From Geothrix sp. 21YS21S-4 (GTDB lineage Bacteria > Acidobacteriota > Holophagae > Holophagales > Holophagaceae), in assembly GCF_030845995.1 (NCBI RefSeq), contig NZ_CP132719.1:682001-746000 (forward strand): a stretch of 64,000 nt of DNA, read 5' to 3'. Shown one piece after another: positions 52,244 to 61,009 of the stretch. Every line of letters begins with the position of its first letter. Position 1 is the stretch's first letter. The position numbers and the translations under genes were made by a program. Under the pieces are notes generated by a model, which made no database searches, had not been told where the DNA came from, and saw nothing but the letters and a program-made list of their open reading frames with translations.

Positions 52244-54003
52244 CGGATCCCCCGGGGCGTGCGGGCGGTGTAGTGCGTGTGGAGCAGGTCGTGGGCCACG
52301 GGTCCCAGGGGCTCGCCGAGAAACTCGGCGTACAGCTTCTGGACGTCGGGGTTGTCGTGGCTGCAGCGGACGGTCTTCGCCGCGTCGATGCTGTAGAGCG
52401 CCTGGGCCCGGGCCTTGGCGAGCTCGCGGTTCAGGACGTAGGTGCCCATGGGCGGATAGGGCTGGCCCCCGCCGCAGATGCACCCGCCGGGACAGGCCAT
52501 GATCTCCACCAGGTGGTAGTCCTTCTCGCCGCGCTGGATGGCGTCGAGGATGACCTTGGCGTTCTGGAGGCCGTTGGCGACGGCGACGTTGAGGGTCTTC
52601 CCTGCGAGGGTGAGGGAGGTCTCCCGGATCTCGCCGGTGACGCCGCGGACTTCGGTCAGCTCCAGGTTTCCGAGGTTCTTCCCGGTCAGCTTGAAGGCCG
52701 CCGTCCGCAGGGCCGCCTCCATCACGCCGCCCGTGGCCGCGAAGATGGCGCCGGCGCCCGAGGACGCGCCCAGGGGATGGTCGAAGTCGCTGTCCGGCAG
52801 GCGGGTGAAGTCGATGCCGTAGGACTTGATCATCTGGGCCAGCTCGCGGGTGGTGATCACCGCGTCCGTGGTGGGGATGCCGTCCAGAACGTGCTCCGGC
52901 CGCGCTGCCTCGAACTTCTTCGCGACGCAGGGCATCACGGACACCACGTAGATGTCCTTGGGGTCCACGCCCTTCTGCTGCGCGTAGTAGGTCTTGATGA
53001 GGGTGGACTGCATCTGCATCGGGCTCTTGCAGCTCGACATGTTGGGGATCAGCTCGGGGTAGAACTTCTCCAGGAAGCTGACCCAGCCGGGGCTGCACGA
53101 GGTCAGGAGGGGCAGGGGGCCGCCGCTCTCCAGGCGCCTCAGCAGCTCGTGGGCTTCCTCCATGATCGTGACGTCGGCGCTGAAGTTGACGTCGAACACG
53201 GCGTCGAAGCCCATCCGGCGCAGGGCGGTGACCATCTTCCCGGTGACGGCGGTGCCCACGGGCAGCCCGAAGGCCTCGCCCAGGGCCGCGCGGATGGCGG
53301 GAGCCGTGGTCACCACCACGTGCTTCTCGGGCCGCGGATGGCTGAGCGCCGCCCACACGCGCTCCGTGTGGTCCTGCTCCAGGAACGCGGCGGTGGGGCA
53401 CACGTTCACGCACTGCCCGCACTGGATGCAGGCGCTCTCGTCCATGGGCGCGAGGTTGGCGGGGCCGACGACCGTGGTGAAGCCGCGCCCGTGCTGGCTG
53501 AGGTTGAACACGCCCTGGACTTCGCCGCAGACGCGGATGCAGCGCCCGCACAGGATGCACTTCTCGGCGTTCCGCACCACGGACGCGCCCGTGTCGTCGA
53601 TGGGGAACTGCTTGCGCTTCCCCTCGAAGTGGCGCTCGCGCACCCCCATGCGGTAGGCCAGGTTCTGAAGCTCGCAGTTGCCGTCCCGGTCGCAGGTCTG
53701 GCAGTCCCTGGGGTGGTTGTCCAGGAGCAGCTCCACGATGTCGCGCCGGGCCTGGCGGATGACGGGGCTGTTGGTCTGGACTTCCATGCCCTCCCAGGCC
53801 TTCGTGGCGCAGGAGGCCAGGCAGTGGTCGAAGCCCTCCACCTGGACCACGCACACCCGGCAGTTGCCCTCCAGGCTGAGGTCCGGGTGGTAGCAGAGGC
53901 GGGGGATGTGGATCCCGAGCCGCTCCGCCGCGTCCATGACGGTGGTGCCCGTCGGCACGAGGATGGGTTCGCCGTCGATGGTGAGGTTGATCATCTGGGA
54001 CAT
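52240..54003 (-). CDS. hydA: [FeFe]-hydrogenase catalytic subunit HydA (HndD-type)
   Basis: The protein has 587 residues. The N-terminal NuoG-like module has a plant-type 2Fe-2S (C37, C48, C51, C65), a His-Cys 4Fe-4S (HPRDCQTCDRDGNC, from H97) and two 4Fe-4S clusters (CILCGRCIRVC, CIQCGQCVNVC). The H-cluster domain has L1 TSCSPGW (301-307), L2 MPCVAKKFE (357-365) and L3 EIMACPGGCICGGGQP (500-515). L1 has Ser where the usual TSCCPxW motif has a second Cys; see findings. It is the catalytic subunit of a trimeric NAD(P)- and ferredoxin-linked hydrogenase, in the cytoplasm. Confidence 0.95.
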   Translation of the reverse strand: MSQMINLTIDGEPILVPTGTTVMDAAERLGIHIPRLCYHPDLSLEGNCRVCVVQVEGFDHCLASCATKAWEGMEVQTNSPVIRQARRDIVELLLDNHPRDCQTCDRDGNCELQNLAYRMGVRERHFEGKRKQFPIDDTGASVVRNAEKCILCGRCIRVCGEVQGVFNLSQHGRGFTTVVGPANLAPMDESACIQCGQCVNVCPTAAFLEQDHTERVWAALSHPRPEKHVVVTTAPAIRAALGEAFGLPVGTAVTGKMVTALRRMGFDAVFDVNFSADVTIMEEAHELLRRLESGGPLPLLTSCSPGWVSFLEKFYPELIPNMSSCKSPMQMQSTLIKTYYAQQKGVDPKDIYVVSVMPCVAKKFEAARPEHVLDGIPTTDAVITTRELAQMIKSYGIDFTRLPDSDFDHPLGASSGAGAIFAATGGVMEAALRTAAFKLTGKNLGNLELTEVRGVTGEIRETSLTLAGKTLNVAVANGLQNAKVILDAIQRGEKDYHLVEIMACPGGCICGGGQPYPPMGTYVLNRELAKARAQALYSIDAAKTVRCSHDNPDVQKLYAEFLGEPLGPVAHDLLHTHYTARTPRGIR

Positions 54004-54012
54004 GGGACGCTC

Positions 54013-56202
54013 CTACACCCGGTCGATCGCGGCGAACTTGCAGACGTCGAAGCAGTTCCCGCACTTGATGCAGGCGGCCTGGTCGATGACGTGGACCTCC
54101 TTGCGGGAGCCGGAGATGCAGGACACCGGGCAGTTGCGGTCGCAGATGGTGCAGCCGATGCACTTTTCCGCGTTGATCTCGTAGCGGATGAGGGCCACGC
54201 ACTTCTTCGCGGGGCAGTGCTTGTCCGCGATGTGGGCCATGAACTCGTCGCGGAAGTGCTTGAGGCTGGAGAGCACGGGATTCGGCGCGGCGCGGCCCAG
54301 GCCGCACAGGCTGGTGCGCTGGCACAGCTTCGACAGGCGCTCCAGCTTGTCCAGGTCCGCCAGCTCGCCCTTGCCCTGGGTGATGCGCTCCAGGATCTCC
54401 AGGATGCGGGTGGTGCCCTCCCGGCAGGGCGTGCACTTGCCGCAGCTCTCCTCCTGGCTGAAGGCCATGTAGAACTTGGCGATGTCGACCATGCAGTCGT
54501 CCTCGCCCAGGACGATCATCCCGCCCGAGCCCATGATGGAGCCCGCCTTCTGGAGGGGCTCGAAGTCCACCTCCATGTCCTGCCAGGCGGCGGGGATGAA
54601 GCCCCCCGCGGGGCCGCCGGTCTGGATGGCCTTGAGCTGCTTCCCGCCGGAGACGCCGCCGCCGATGTCGTTCACCACGCGGGAGAGGGGCGTGCCCAGG
54701 GGCACTTCCACGAGGCCCGTGTGCTTCACCTTCCCCGCGAGGGCGAAGACCTTGGTCCCGCCGCTCTTCGCGGTGCCGATGCGGGCGTACCAGTCGCCGC
54801 TGAAGCGCAGGATGGCCGAGACGTTGGCGAAGGTCTCCACGTTGTTGATCACCGTGGGATGGCCCCACAGCCCGCGGTCCGTGGGGTAGGGCGGGCGCAC
54901 CTTGGGCTGGCCGCGCTCGCCCTCGATGGAGCGGATGAGCGCGGTCTCCTCGCCGCAGACGAAGGCCCCCGCGCCCAGGCGGATCTCCAGGTCGAACTCG
55001 AAGCCCGAGCCCATGATGTCCCGGCCCAGCAGGCCTGCGGCGCGGCACACGTCGATGGCGTGCTGGATGCGCTTGATGGCCAGGGGGTACTCGGCGCGGA
55101 CGTAGAAGAAGCCCTTCTGCGCGCCGATGGTGAACCCGCCGATGATCATGCCTTCGACGATGTTGAAGGGGTCGCTCTCCAGCATGGAGCGGTCCATGAA
55201 CGCGCCGGGATCGCCCTCGTCGCCGTTGCAGATGATGAAGCGCGCGGGATCCGCCTGCTTCCGGGCCAGGCCCCACTTGGCGCCGGTGAGAAATCCGCCG
55301 CCGCCCCGTCCTCGCAGCCGGGCCTTGGTCAGCTCGGCGATCACCCACTCCGGATCGCGCCGCCCCAGGACCTCGGCCAGCGCCTTGAAGCCGTCCAGGG
55401 CCACGTACTCGTCCAGGCTCTCGGGATCCACCACGCCCGCGTTCCGCAGGGCGATGCGGCTCTGGCGGTTGAAGAAGGCCACGTCGCCGTAGCGCTCCAG
55501 GAACTCCAGGGCGATGGGCTCCTCCCGCACCCGCAGGCGGTCGGCCGCGAGTCCCTCCACGACGTGGACGCGAAGCAGTTCGCGGAGATCGTCCTCCGAG
55601 GCCACGCGGTACAGGATCTTCTCGGGGCGGGCGAGGACGAAGGTTCCGGTCTCCTCTTCGGAGCCGCAGGCGCCGAAGCAGCCCGTGGCCACGGTGCCCA
55701 CCCGGCCCGGGTCCACGCCAGCCTCCGCCAGGAGTTCGAGGAAGCGCGTCCGCAAGTCGGTGCCTCGGCCGCAGCGGCCGCCCTCGCAGAACAGCAGCTC
55801 CCGCTCCGGCAGCGCGTCCGTGCCGCGGTCCAGGACGTGCTTGGCCACGGGCGAGCCGCCCTGGATGTGCTCCGTGAAGATCCGGTGGACCAGGTTGCGG
55901 TCCACGCGCTCGTACTTCACGGGCAGCCGGCCCGGAATGTGGATGCCGAGGATGGGCTCGCGGGAGCAGCGCCCCGTGCAGCCCGTGCGGTGGAGGACGA
56001 TGTCGTTCCGTCCGGACGCCCGGATGTGCCGGACGAACTCGTCGGCCACGGCCTGGGAACCGGCGGCGTGCTCGCAGGTGGCGGAGCCCACCTGGACGAC
56101 GATCCGGTGATCCAGGTCCCGTTCGGCGAGGACCTGCCCGGCGCGGTCCGCCAGGGACCCGTAGAAGTCGCTCACGGAAGAAGGCATGGGATCTCCCGCC
56201 AC
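54013..56202 (-). CDS. hydB: [FeFe]-hydrogenase subunit HydB (NuoF-like) with tandem 2Fe-2S N-terminus
   Basis: The protein has 729 residues. Two thioredoxin-like 2Fe-2S modules come first (C43, C75, C79 and then C139, C144, C175, C179). The NuoF-type flavoprotein follows (GRGGGGFLTGAKWGLARK for NAD and FMN binding; CGEETALIRSIEG). Next come the NuoF 4Fe-4S (SCGKCTPCREGT) and a C-terminal 2x4Fe-4S ferredoxin (CIGCTICDRNCPVSC, CIKCGNCFDVC). Relatives carry the flavin bifurcation site here. The first 2Fe-2S module has three rather than four visible Cys. An internal ATG at 56187 could be the start. It lies 9 bases before hydA. Confidence 0.93.
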   Translation of the reverse strand: MAGDPMPSSVSDFYGSLADRAGQVLAERDLDHRIVVQVGSATCEHAAGSQAVADEFVRHIRASGRNDIVLHRTGCTGRCSREPILGIHIPGRLPVKYERVDRNLVHRIFTEHIQGGSPVAKHVLDRGTDALPERELLFCEGGRCGRGTDLRTRFLELLAEAGVDPGRVGTVATGCFGACGSEEETGTFVLARPEKILYRVASEDDLRELLRVHVVEGLAADRLRVREEPIALEFLERYGDVAFFNRQSRIALRNAGVVDPESLDEYVALDGFKALAEVLGRRDPEWVIAELTKARLRGRGGGGFLTGAKWGLARKQADPARFIICNGDEGDPGAFMDRSMLESDPFNIVEGMIIGGFTIGAQKGFFYVRAEYPLAIKRIQHAIDVCRAAGLLGRDIMGSGFEFDLEIRLGAGAFVCGEETALIRSIEGERGQPKVRPPYPTDRGLWGHPTVINNVETFANVSAILRFSGDWYARIGTAKSGGTKVFALAGKVKHTGLVEVPLGTPLSRVVNDIGGGVSGGKQLKAIQTGGPAGGFIPAAWQDMEVDFEPLQKAGSIMGSGGMIVLGEDDCMVDIAKFYMAFSQEESCGKCTPCREGTTRILEILERITQGKGELADLDKLERLSKLCQRTSLCGLGRAAPNPVLSSLKHFRDEFMAHIADKHCPAKKCVALIRYEINAEKCIGCTICDRNCPVSCISGSRKEVHVIDQAACIKCGNCFDVCKFAAIDRV

Positions 56203-56293
56203 CTCCGCGGAGAGGTGGAGTCGAAGAGGTGGAAGAGCGCGGCGGGGAGGGGACCCTGGGCCGCGGACCGGACATCGCCTGCACAGGGAGTCT

Positions 56294-56330
56294 GGTCATT
56301 GATGACCGATTGGTCAGTGATGCGAATCAC
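56294..56330. promoter_or_regulatory. Palindromes at the hydE/hydB junction, one of Crp/Fnr type
   Basis: GTGAT-GCGA-ATCAC at 56317-56330 is a perfect inverted repeat fitting the Crp/Fnr half-site spacing (TGAT-N4-ATCA), and GGTCAT-TG-ATGACC at 56294-56307 is another perfect one. They lie about 90-130 bases before hydB, partly over the end of hydE. This suggests that hydBAC has its own regulated promoter. Confidence 0.5.
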
Positions 56331-57393
56331 ATGCGGATGAACCTTTGCGCGGGGCCTTTCGGCGGCCGCCGGGACCGGCGCCCACCCGCCGTCCCAGGCT
56401 GTGGATCCGGCCTTCCAGACAGCCCTGGCAGGCTGTCGCGGTTTCGTGGACGCAGGCCTTCCCGGGATAGATCTCGTACTGCACGCGGAAGACCGGCGGC
56501 GTCACATTCGGCATCACGACGTTGGCCCCCCGCTGGAGGGCCAGCTCGCGGCCCTGCGCCTGGTCGATGGTCGCCAGGGCCGTGGTGCTGGGGAGGTTCG
56601 CGTCGGGGCACAGCAGCCGCGTGAGGGCTACGGCCTTGAGGGTGGTCAGTTCGTCGTTGGGGACCTGGTCTTGCGGCGCGCGGTAGCCGGCGGCCTCCGG
56701 CCCGCCCATGGGCGTGCGCGGGCTGGGGAGGAAGGGCCCCACGCCGATCATGTCCATGTCGAACTCGCGGAAGCACAGGAGGTCCGCGGCCAGGGTGCGC
56801 CAGGTCTGGCCCGGGATGCCCACCATCACGCCGGTGCCGATCTCGTAGCCCATGTCGCGCATGCGGCGCAGCTGCGCGAAGCGGTCGCTGGCTCGGCCCG
56901 GAAGGTCCGGGTGGATCCGGCGGTACAGCGCGGGGTCGCTGGTCTCGAAGCGCAGCAGGTAGCGGTCCGCGCCGGCGGCCTTCCACGCGGCCAGTTCCGC
57001 GTCGCCGCGTTCGCCCAGGGACAGCGTGACGGCCAGGGGCGTCTCCGCCTTGATGGCCCGAACTGCCTCCGCGATGAAGGCCTCCGTCAGCCCCGGGTCC
57101 TCCCCCGCCTGGATCACGACGCTGCCGTAGCCCAGGCGGTGGGCCTCCCGGGCGGCGTCCAGGATCTCGGCGCCCGTCATCCGGTAGCGGGCCAGACCGG
57201 AGGGCGCGCGCAGCCCGCAGTAGTGGCAGCTCCGCACGCAGTGGCTGGAGGCTTCGATGAGCCCGCGCAGGTGGACCTCGTCGCCCACGCGCTCCCGCCG
57301 CACCCGGTCCGCCTCGGCCCACAGCTGATCCAGCGCCGCGGGCTCCGTCTCGCGCAGCCAAGCCTCCACGGCGCTCCGGTCGAGGTCACGCAC
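56314..57393 (-). CDS. hydE: [FeFe]-hydrogenase maturase HydE
   Basis: This 359-residue radical SAM enzyme carries the CxxxCxxC motif CVRSCHYC (C52, C56, C59). The C-terminal CVHETATACQGC fits the optional second-cluster pattern Cys-x7-Cys-x2-Cys. TGVMVGIPGQTWRTLAADLL and GVGPFLPSPRTP are typical of HydE/BioB-like barrels. HydE assembles the azadithiolate-bridged di-iron site with HydG and HydF. It overlaps hydF by 8 bases. The cluster order hydG-hydF-hydE then hydB-hydA-hydC keeps the maturases upstream of the structural genes. Confidence 0.93.
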   Translation of the reverse strand: MRDLDRSAVEAWLRETEPAALDQLWAEADRVRRERVGDEVHLRGLIEASSHCVRSCHYCGLRAPSGLARYRMTGAEILDAAREAHRLGYGSVVIQAGEDPGLTEAFIAEAVRAIKAETPLAVTLSLGERGDAELAAWKAAGADRYLLRFETSDPALYRRIHPDLPGRASDRFAQLRRMRDMGYEIGTGVMVGIPGQTWRTLAADLLCFREFDMDMIGVGPFLPSPRTPMGGPEAAGYRAPQDQVPNDELTTLKAVALTRLLCPDANLPSTTALATIDQAQGRELALQRGANVVMPNVTPPVFRVQYEIYPGKACVHETATACQGCLEGRIHSLGRRVGAGPGGRRKAPRKGSSACDSHH

Positions 57394-58606
57394 GCAGCAG
57401 CTCCAGGGCGGCGGGAAAGGGGCGCAGGGCCCGGGCCAGGATGCCCTTGGCGTGGGCGATGGCGAGGCCGTAGTTGGTGATGGGAACGCCCGCGGCTTCG
57501 CAGCGGTGGATGCGGGCGAGCATCTCGCGGCGGTTGCCCATGCAGTTGCCGCAGTGGACCACCAGGGCGTAGGGCGAAGGATCCGCCGGGAAATCGCGGC
57601 CCTGCACGTGCTCGAAGCGCAGCGGCGCGCCCGCCTGGGCCTCCAGCCACCGCGGGAGCTTCACGCGGCCGATATCCTCCTCGCCCGGATGATGGGTGCA
57701 GCCTTCGGCCACCAGGATCCGGTCGCCGCCCTTGAGCCGGTCCACGGCCAGCGTGCCGCGCACCTGGGCGGTGAGGTCCCCGTGAAACCGGCTGAGCAGG
57801 ATGCTGAAGGAAGTGAGCGGCACGGCGTCGGGCACCACCGCGGCCACGCCCTGGAAGGCCTGGGAGTCCGTCACCACGAGGGCCGGCGGGCGGCGGAGGA
57901 TCTCCAGAGCCGCGCCCAGTTCCGCCTCCTGCACCACGAGGGACAGGGCGTGGCCGTCCAGGAGGTCGCGGACGGCCATCACCTGGGGAAGGATCAGCCG
58001 GCCCTTGGGCGCTTCCGAGTCGATGGGCATGACCAGGATCGCCACCTGGCCGGGCGGCACCAGGTCGGACAGCAGGTCCCGGGAATCCAGGAAGCCCGCG
58101 GGCGCGGCCCGCAGGAGGGCCTCCCGCAGCGCGTCCACGCCGTCCCCCCGAAGGGCGGAGAGAGGAACGGCCACCGCGTCCCTTCCGCGGAGCCGCGCCA
58201 GCAGCGCGGGCGGCGGCGCGGCCAGGTCCGCCTTGTTCAGGGCCACCACCACGGGCAGGCCGCGGGCCTTCAGCTCAGCCAGGAGGTCCTCCTCGAAGGC
58301 GCCCCAGGCGCCGCCGCCGGCCACCACCAGGGCGAGATCCACGCGGTCCAGGACGGCGCGGCTGCGGGCCACCCGCTGCCTTCCCAGGTCGCCCTCGTCG
58401 TCCAGGCCCGCGGTGTCCACGAACAGCACCGGGCCGAAGGGCAGCAGCTCCATGGGCTTCTCCACGGGATCCGTCGTGGTGCCCGCCTCGGGCGAGACCA
58501 GGGAGACGGCCTGCCGGGTGAGGGCGTTCAGGACCGACGACTTGCCCACGTTGCGCCGGCCGAAGAGGCCGATGTGCAGGCGGAGGGTGCGGGGGGCGGG
58601 CTGCAT
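57386..58606 (-). CDS. hydF: [FeFe]-hydrogenase maturase HydF
   Basis: This 406-residue GTPase has an N-terminal G domain (GRRNVGKSS at 16-24, DTAGLDDEG, NKADL), a dimerisation domain, and a C-terminal 4Fe-4S site with CTHHP and HCGNCMGN (the CxH...HCxxC pattern). HydF is the scaffold that hands the di-iron precursor to HydA. It is 15 bases after hydG. Confidence 0.93.
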   Translation of the reverse strand: MQPAPRTLRLHIGLFGRRNVGKSSVLNALTRQAVSLVSPEAGTTTDPVEKPMELLPFGPVLFVDTAGLDDEGDLGRQRVARSRAVLDRVDLALVVAGGGAWGAFEEDLLAELKARGLPVVVALNKADLAAPPPALLARLRGRDAVAVPLSALRGDGVDALREALLRAAPAGFLDSRDLLSDLVPPGQVAILVMPIDSEAPKGRLILPQVMAVRDLLDGHALSLVVQEAELGAALEILRRPPALVVTDSQAFQGVAAVVPDAVPLTSFSILLSRFHGDLTAQVRGTLAVDRLKGGDRILVAEGCTHHPGEEDIGRVKLPRWLEAQAGAPLRFEHVQGRDFPADPSPYALVVHCGNCMGNRREMLARIHRCEAAGVPITNYGLAIAHAKGILARALRPFPAALELLRA

Positions 58607-58621
58607 GGATTCTCCGGCCGT

Positions 58622-60016
58622 TCAGCAGAACACGTCGCGCTCGCCGCGCCGGACGCGGGCCACCATGGCCTCGGCGCGGGTCCGCGCCCCTTCCTCCATC
58701 CCCGCCAGGCTGGCGGCCACCAGGGCTTCCGCCGCCTGGCGGGTGGCGGGACCGGCGTGGTCCTCCGCGAACTCCTGGAGGGTGGAGAGGGCGTTGGGCT
58801 CGCAGTGGAGCTTGATCTCGCCGGGCTTGGCCAAGTCCATGAAATCGGCGCCGGTGCGGCCCATCCGGTAGCAGCTGGTGCAGAAGCTCGGGATGAAGCC
58901 CGTCTCCGCCAGGTCGCGCACCACCTCGTCCAGGCCGCGGTGGTCGCCGAGGGAGAACTGGGCGCTGGTCCCGTCCTCCGCCTGGTAGCCGCCGGGATTG
59001 GTGCGGCTGCCGGCGCTGATCTGGCTGATGCCCAGGTGGAAGACCTCGCGGCGGATCTCCGGCCGTTCCCGGGTGCTGAGGATCAGGCCCGTGTAGGGGA
59101 CGGCCAGGCGGAGGATGGCCACCAGCTTCCGGAAGTCGGCGTCGGTCACCGCGGAAGGCGGCGCCTCGCTGGCGGCGGAGCCCGCGGCGGGCTCGATCCG
59201 CGGCACGCTGATGGTATGCGGGCCGCACCCGAAGCGCGCCTCCAGGTGGCGGGCGTGGCGGAGGATCGCCAGCAGTTCGAAGCGCCAGTCGTGCAGCCCG
59301 AACAGGGCGCCGATGCCCACGTCGTCGATGCCCGCGAGCATCGCGCGGTCCATGCAGCCCAGCCGCCAGTCGAAGTCGGCCTTCAGTCCCGCGGGGTGCA
59401 TCCGGGCGTAGGTGCCGCGGTGGTAGGTCTCCTGGAACAGCTGGTAGGTGCCGATCTCGACGTCCCTCAGTCGCCGGAAGCCGTCCACGTCCAGAGGGGC
59501 GATGTTGACGTTCACCCGGCGGATGCTCTCGGCGCCCTCGCGGGTGGCGTAGACGGTCCGCACCGCCTTCAGGACGTAGTCGAGGCCCTCCTGGGGATAG
59601 GCCTCGCCCGCCACCAGCACCACGCGCTTGTGCCCCTGGCGGAGGAGGTGGCGGACTTCCCCGGCGATCTCGGCCTGGCTGAGGGCCCGGCGCGGCAGTT
59701 CCCGGTTGGAGGCGCGGAAGGCGCAGTAGAGGCATTCGTTCCCGCACAGGTTCGACACGTAGAGGGGCGCGAACAGGACGATCCGGCGGCCGTAGATCTC
59801 CTCCTTCACCGCTTTGGCCGCCTCGAACAGCTCCGCCAGCAGCGCCGGGTCGCGGAGGGCCATCAGCGAGGGCAGATCCGCCTCGTCCAGGCCGTCCAGC
59901 CCCCGGGCGCGGGCCAGGATCTCGCGGATCCGGCCGGCATCGTCCCGGGGCGGGCCCTCCAGCAGCAGGCCGAGGGCGGATTCATCCAGGGGGAACGATT
60001 CCGAAGGGCCGTGCAT
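58622..60016 (-). CDS. hydG: [FeFe]-hydrogenase maturase HydG (tyrosine lyase)
   Basis: The 464-residue radical SAM tyrosine lyase releases CO and cyanide for the H-cluster. The CxxxCxxC motif is CGNECLYC (C91, C95, C98). The C-terminal second-cluster motif is CTSCYRMGRTGADFM followed by a third Cys after EIKLH, the family Cys-x2-Cys-x22-Cys spacing. I start at ATG 60016 with GGAGG 8 bases upstream; a frame extension to 60055 exists but lacks homology. Confidence 0.94.
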   Translation of the reverse strand: MHGPSESFPLDESALGLLLEGPPRDDAGRIREILARARGLDGLDEADLPSLMALRDPALLAELFEAAKAVKEEIYGRRIVLFAPLYVSNLCGNECLYCAFRASNRELPRRALSQAEIAGEVRHLLRQGHKRVVLVAGEAYPQEGLDYVLKAVRTVYATREGAESIRRVNVNIAPLDVDGFRRLRDVEIGTYQLFQETYHRGTYARMHPAGLKADFDWRLGCMDRAMLAGIDDVGIGALFGLHDWRFELLAILRHARHLEARFGCGPHTISVPRIEPAAGSAASEAPPSAVTDADFRKLVAILRLAVPYTGLILSTRERPEIRREVFHLGISQISAGSRTNPGGYQAEDGTSAQFSLGDHRGLDEVVRDLAETGFIPSFCTSCYRMGRTGADFMDLAKPGEIKLHCEPNALSTLQEFAEDHAGPATRQAAEALVAASLAGMEEGARTRAEAMVARVRRGERDVFC

Positions 60017-60100
60017 GGAAGGAACCTCCACCGGGGAGCGCCGCTGGCAAAACATAACCCAGAGGTCCTCTTAGGGCCACCCCCGCCGTCCGGATGTTGG

Positions 60101-60991
60101 TCACAACCGCGCGGGCTCCCGCCGAGGCAGGGCCTGGCCCGTGCTGTACCACACCAGGGTCCCCAGGATGATCAGCCCCCCCGCGAGGGCCCAGGCGGAG
60201 GGGCGCTCGCCGATCCCCAGGAACACCCACACCGGGTTGAGGACGGCCTCCAGGGTGCCGATCACCACGGCGCCCGTGGCGGACAGGTGCTTCATGCCGG
60301 CATTGAACAGCAGGTAGGCGATCCCGATCTGGAAGACACCCAGGTAGAGGAGGATCCCCGCCTGGGGAAGGGTGGGGACGGGCCCCGCGAGGAGGGCCGG
60401 GGCGCCGAGCACGGCCACGATCAGGTTCCCCAGGATGATCGCCCCGATGGGATCGGCCTCCGGGCGGCGCTCCCGCTGGAGCTTGAGGGTGGCGGAGAAG
60501 AGGGCCAGGGAGAGGCCCGACAGAACGCCCAGGAGGTTGCCCGCCAGGGTGCCCGTTCCGAGCCTGCCCACGAAGAACAGGCCCATGGCGCCCAGGGAGA
60601 TCAGGACGGCCGCCAGGTCCCTGCGGACCACGGGGCGGCCCGACAGCCGGGATTCCAGGAACACCAGGTAGATGGGGGCCGAGAACTGGAGGAAGATCGC
60701 GTTCGCCGCGGTGGTGAGCTTCGTGGCGGCCACGAAGAAGACCAGGACGCCCGCGTAGGCCCCGGCGCAGAGCAGGGACAGGCCGTCGGGCCGCGGGAAG
60801 GGCCGGCCCCCGCGGCGCTTCACCACCCAGGCCATGGTGAGGGCCGCCACCAGGCTACGAGCGCACGATATCTGCAGGGCGCCCAGGGACAGCACCTTGA
60901 TGAACAGCCCGCTGGAGCTCCACAGCGTGGCCGCCAGGGCCACCAGGGCCGCGCCTCTCATCCGCTCGCGGGATCCGTCCATGGGACCCAT
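60101..60991 (-). CDS. EamA-family DMT transporter
   Basis: The 296-residue protein has about ten membrane helices in two EamA repeats (AALVALAATLWSSSGLFIKV; GNLLGVLSGLSLALFSATLK) and the closing ALAGGLIILGTLVWYS. It belongs to the drug/metabolite transporter superfamily and the substrate is unknown. It lies 84 bases upstream of hydG in the same direction, but no evidence ties it to the hydrogenase. Confidence 0.87.
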   Translation of the reverse strand: MGPMDGSRERMRGAALVALAATLWSSSGLFIKVLSLGALQISCARSLVAALTMAWVVKRRGGRPFPRPDGLSLLCAGAYAGVLVFFVAATKLTTAANAIFLQFSAPIYLVFLESRLSGRPVVRRDLAAVLISLGAMGLFFVGRLGTGTLAGNLLGVLSGLSLALFSATLKLQRERRPEADPIGAIILGNLIVAVLGAPALLAGPVPTLPQAGILLYLGVFQIGIAYLLFNAGMKHLSATGAVVIGTLEAVLNPVWVFLGIGERPSAWALAGGLIILGTLVWYSTGQALPRREPARL

Positions 60992-61009
60992 TGGAGCATG
61001 GGCGGGAGG

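Noticed and set aside
52273-56340. Very long plus-strand open frame opposite hydB-hydA.
   Set aside because: It is antisense to conserved hydrogenase genes and has no recognisable domain. Long antisense frames are expected at this GC content. The same holds for the frames opposite 57452-62080 and 9825-13289.
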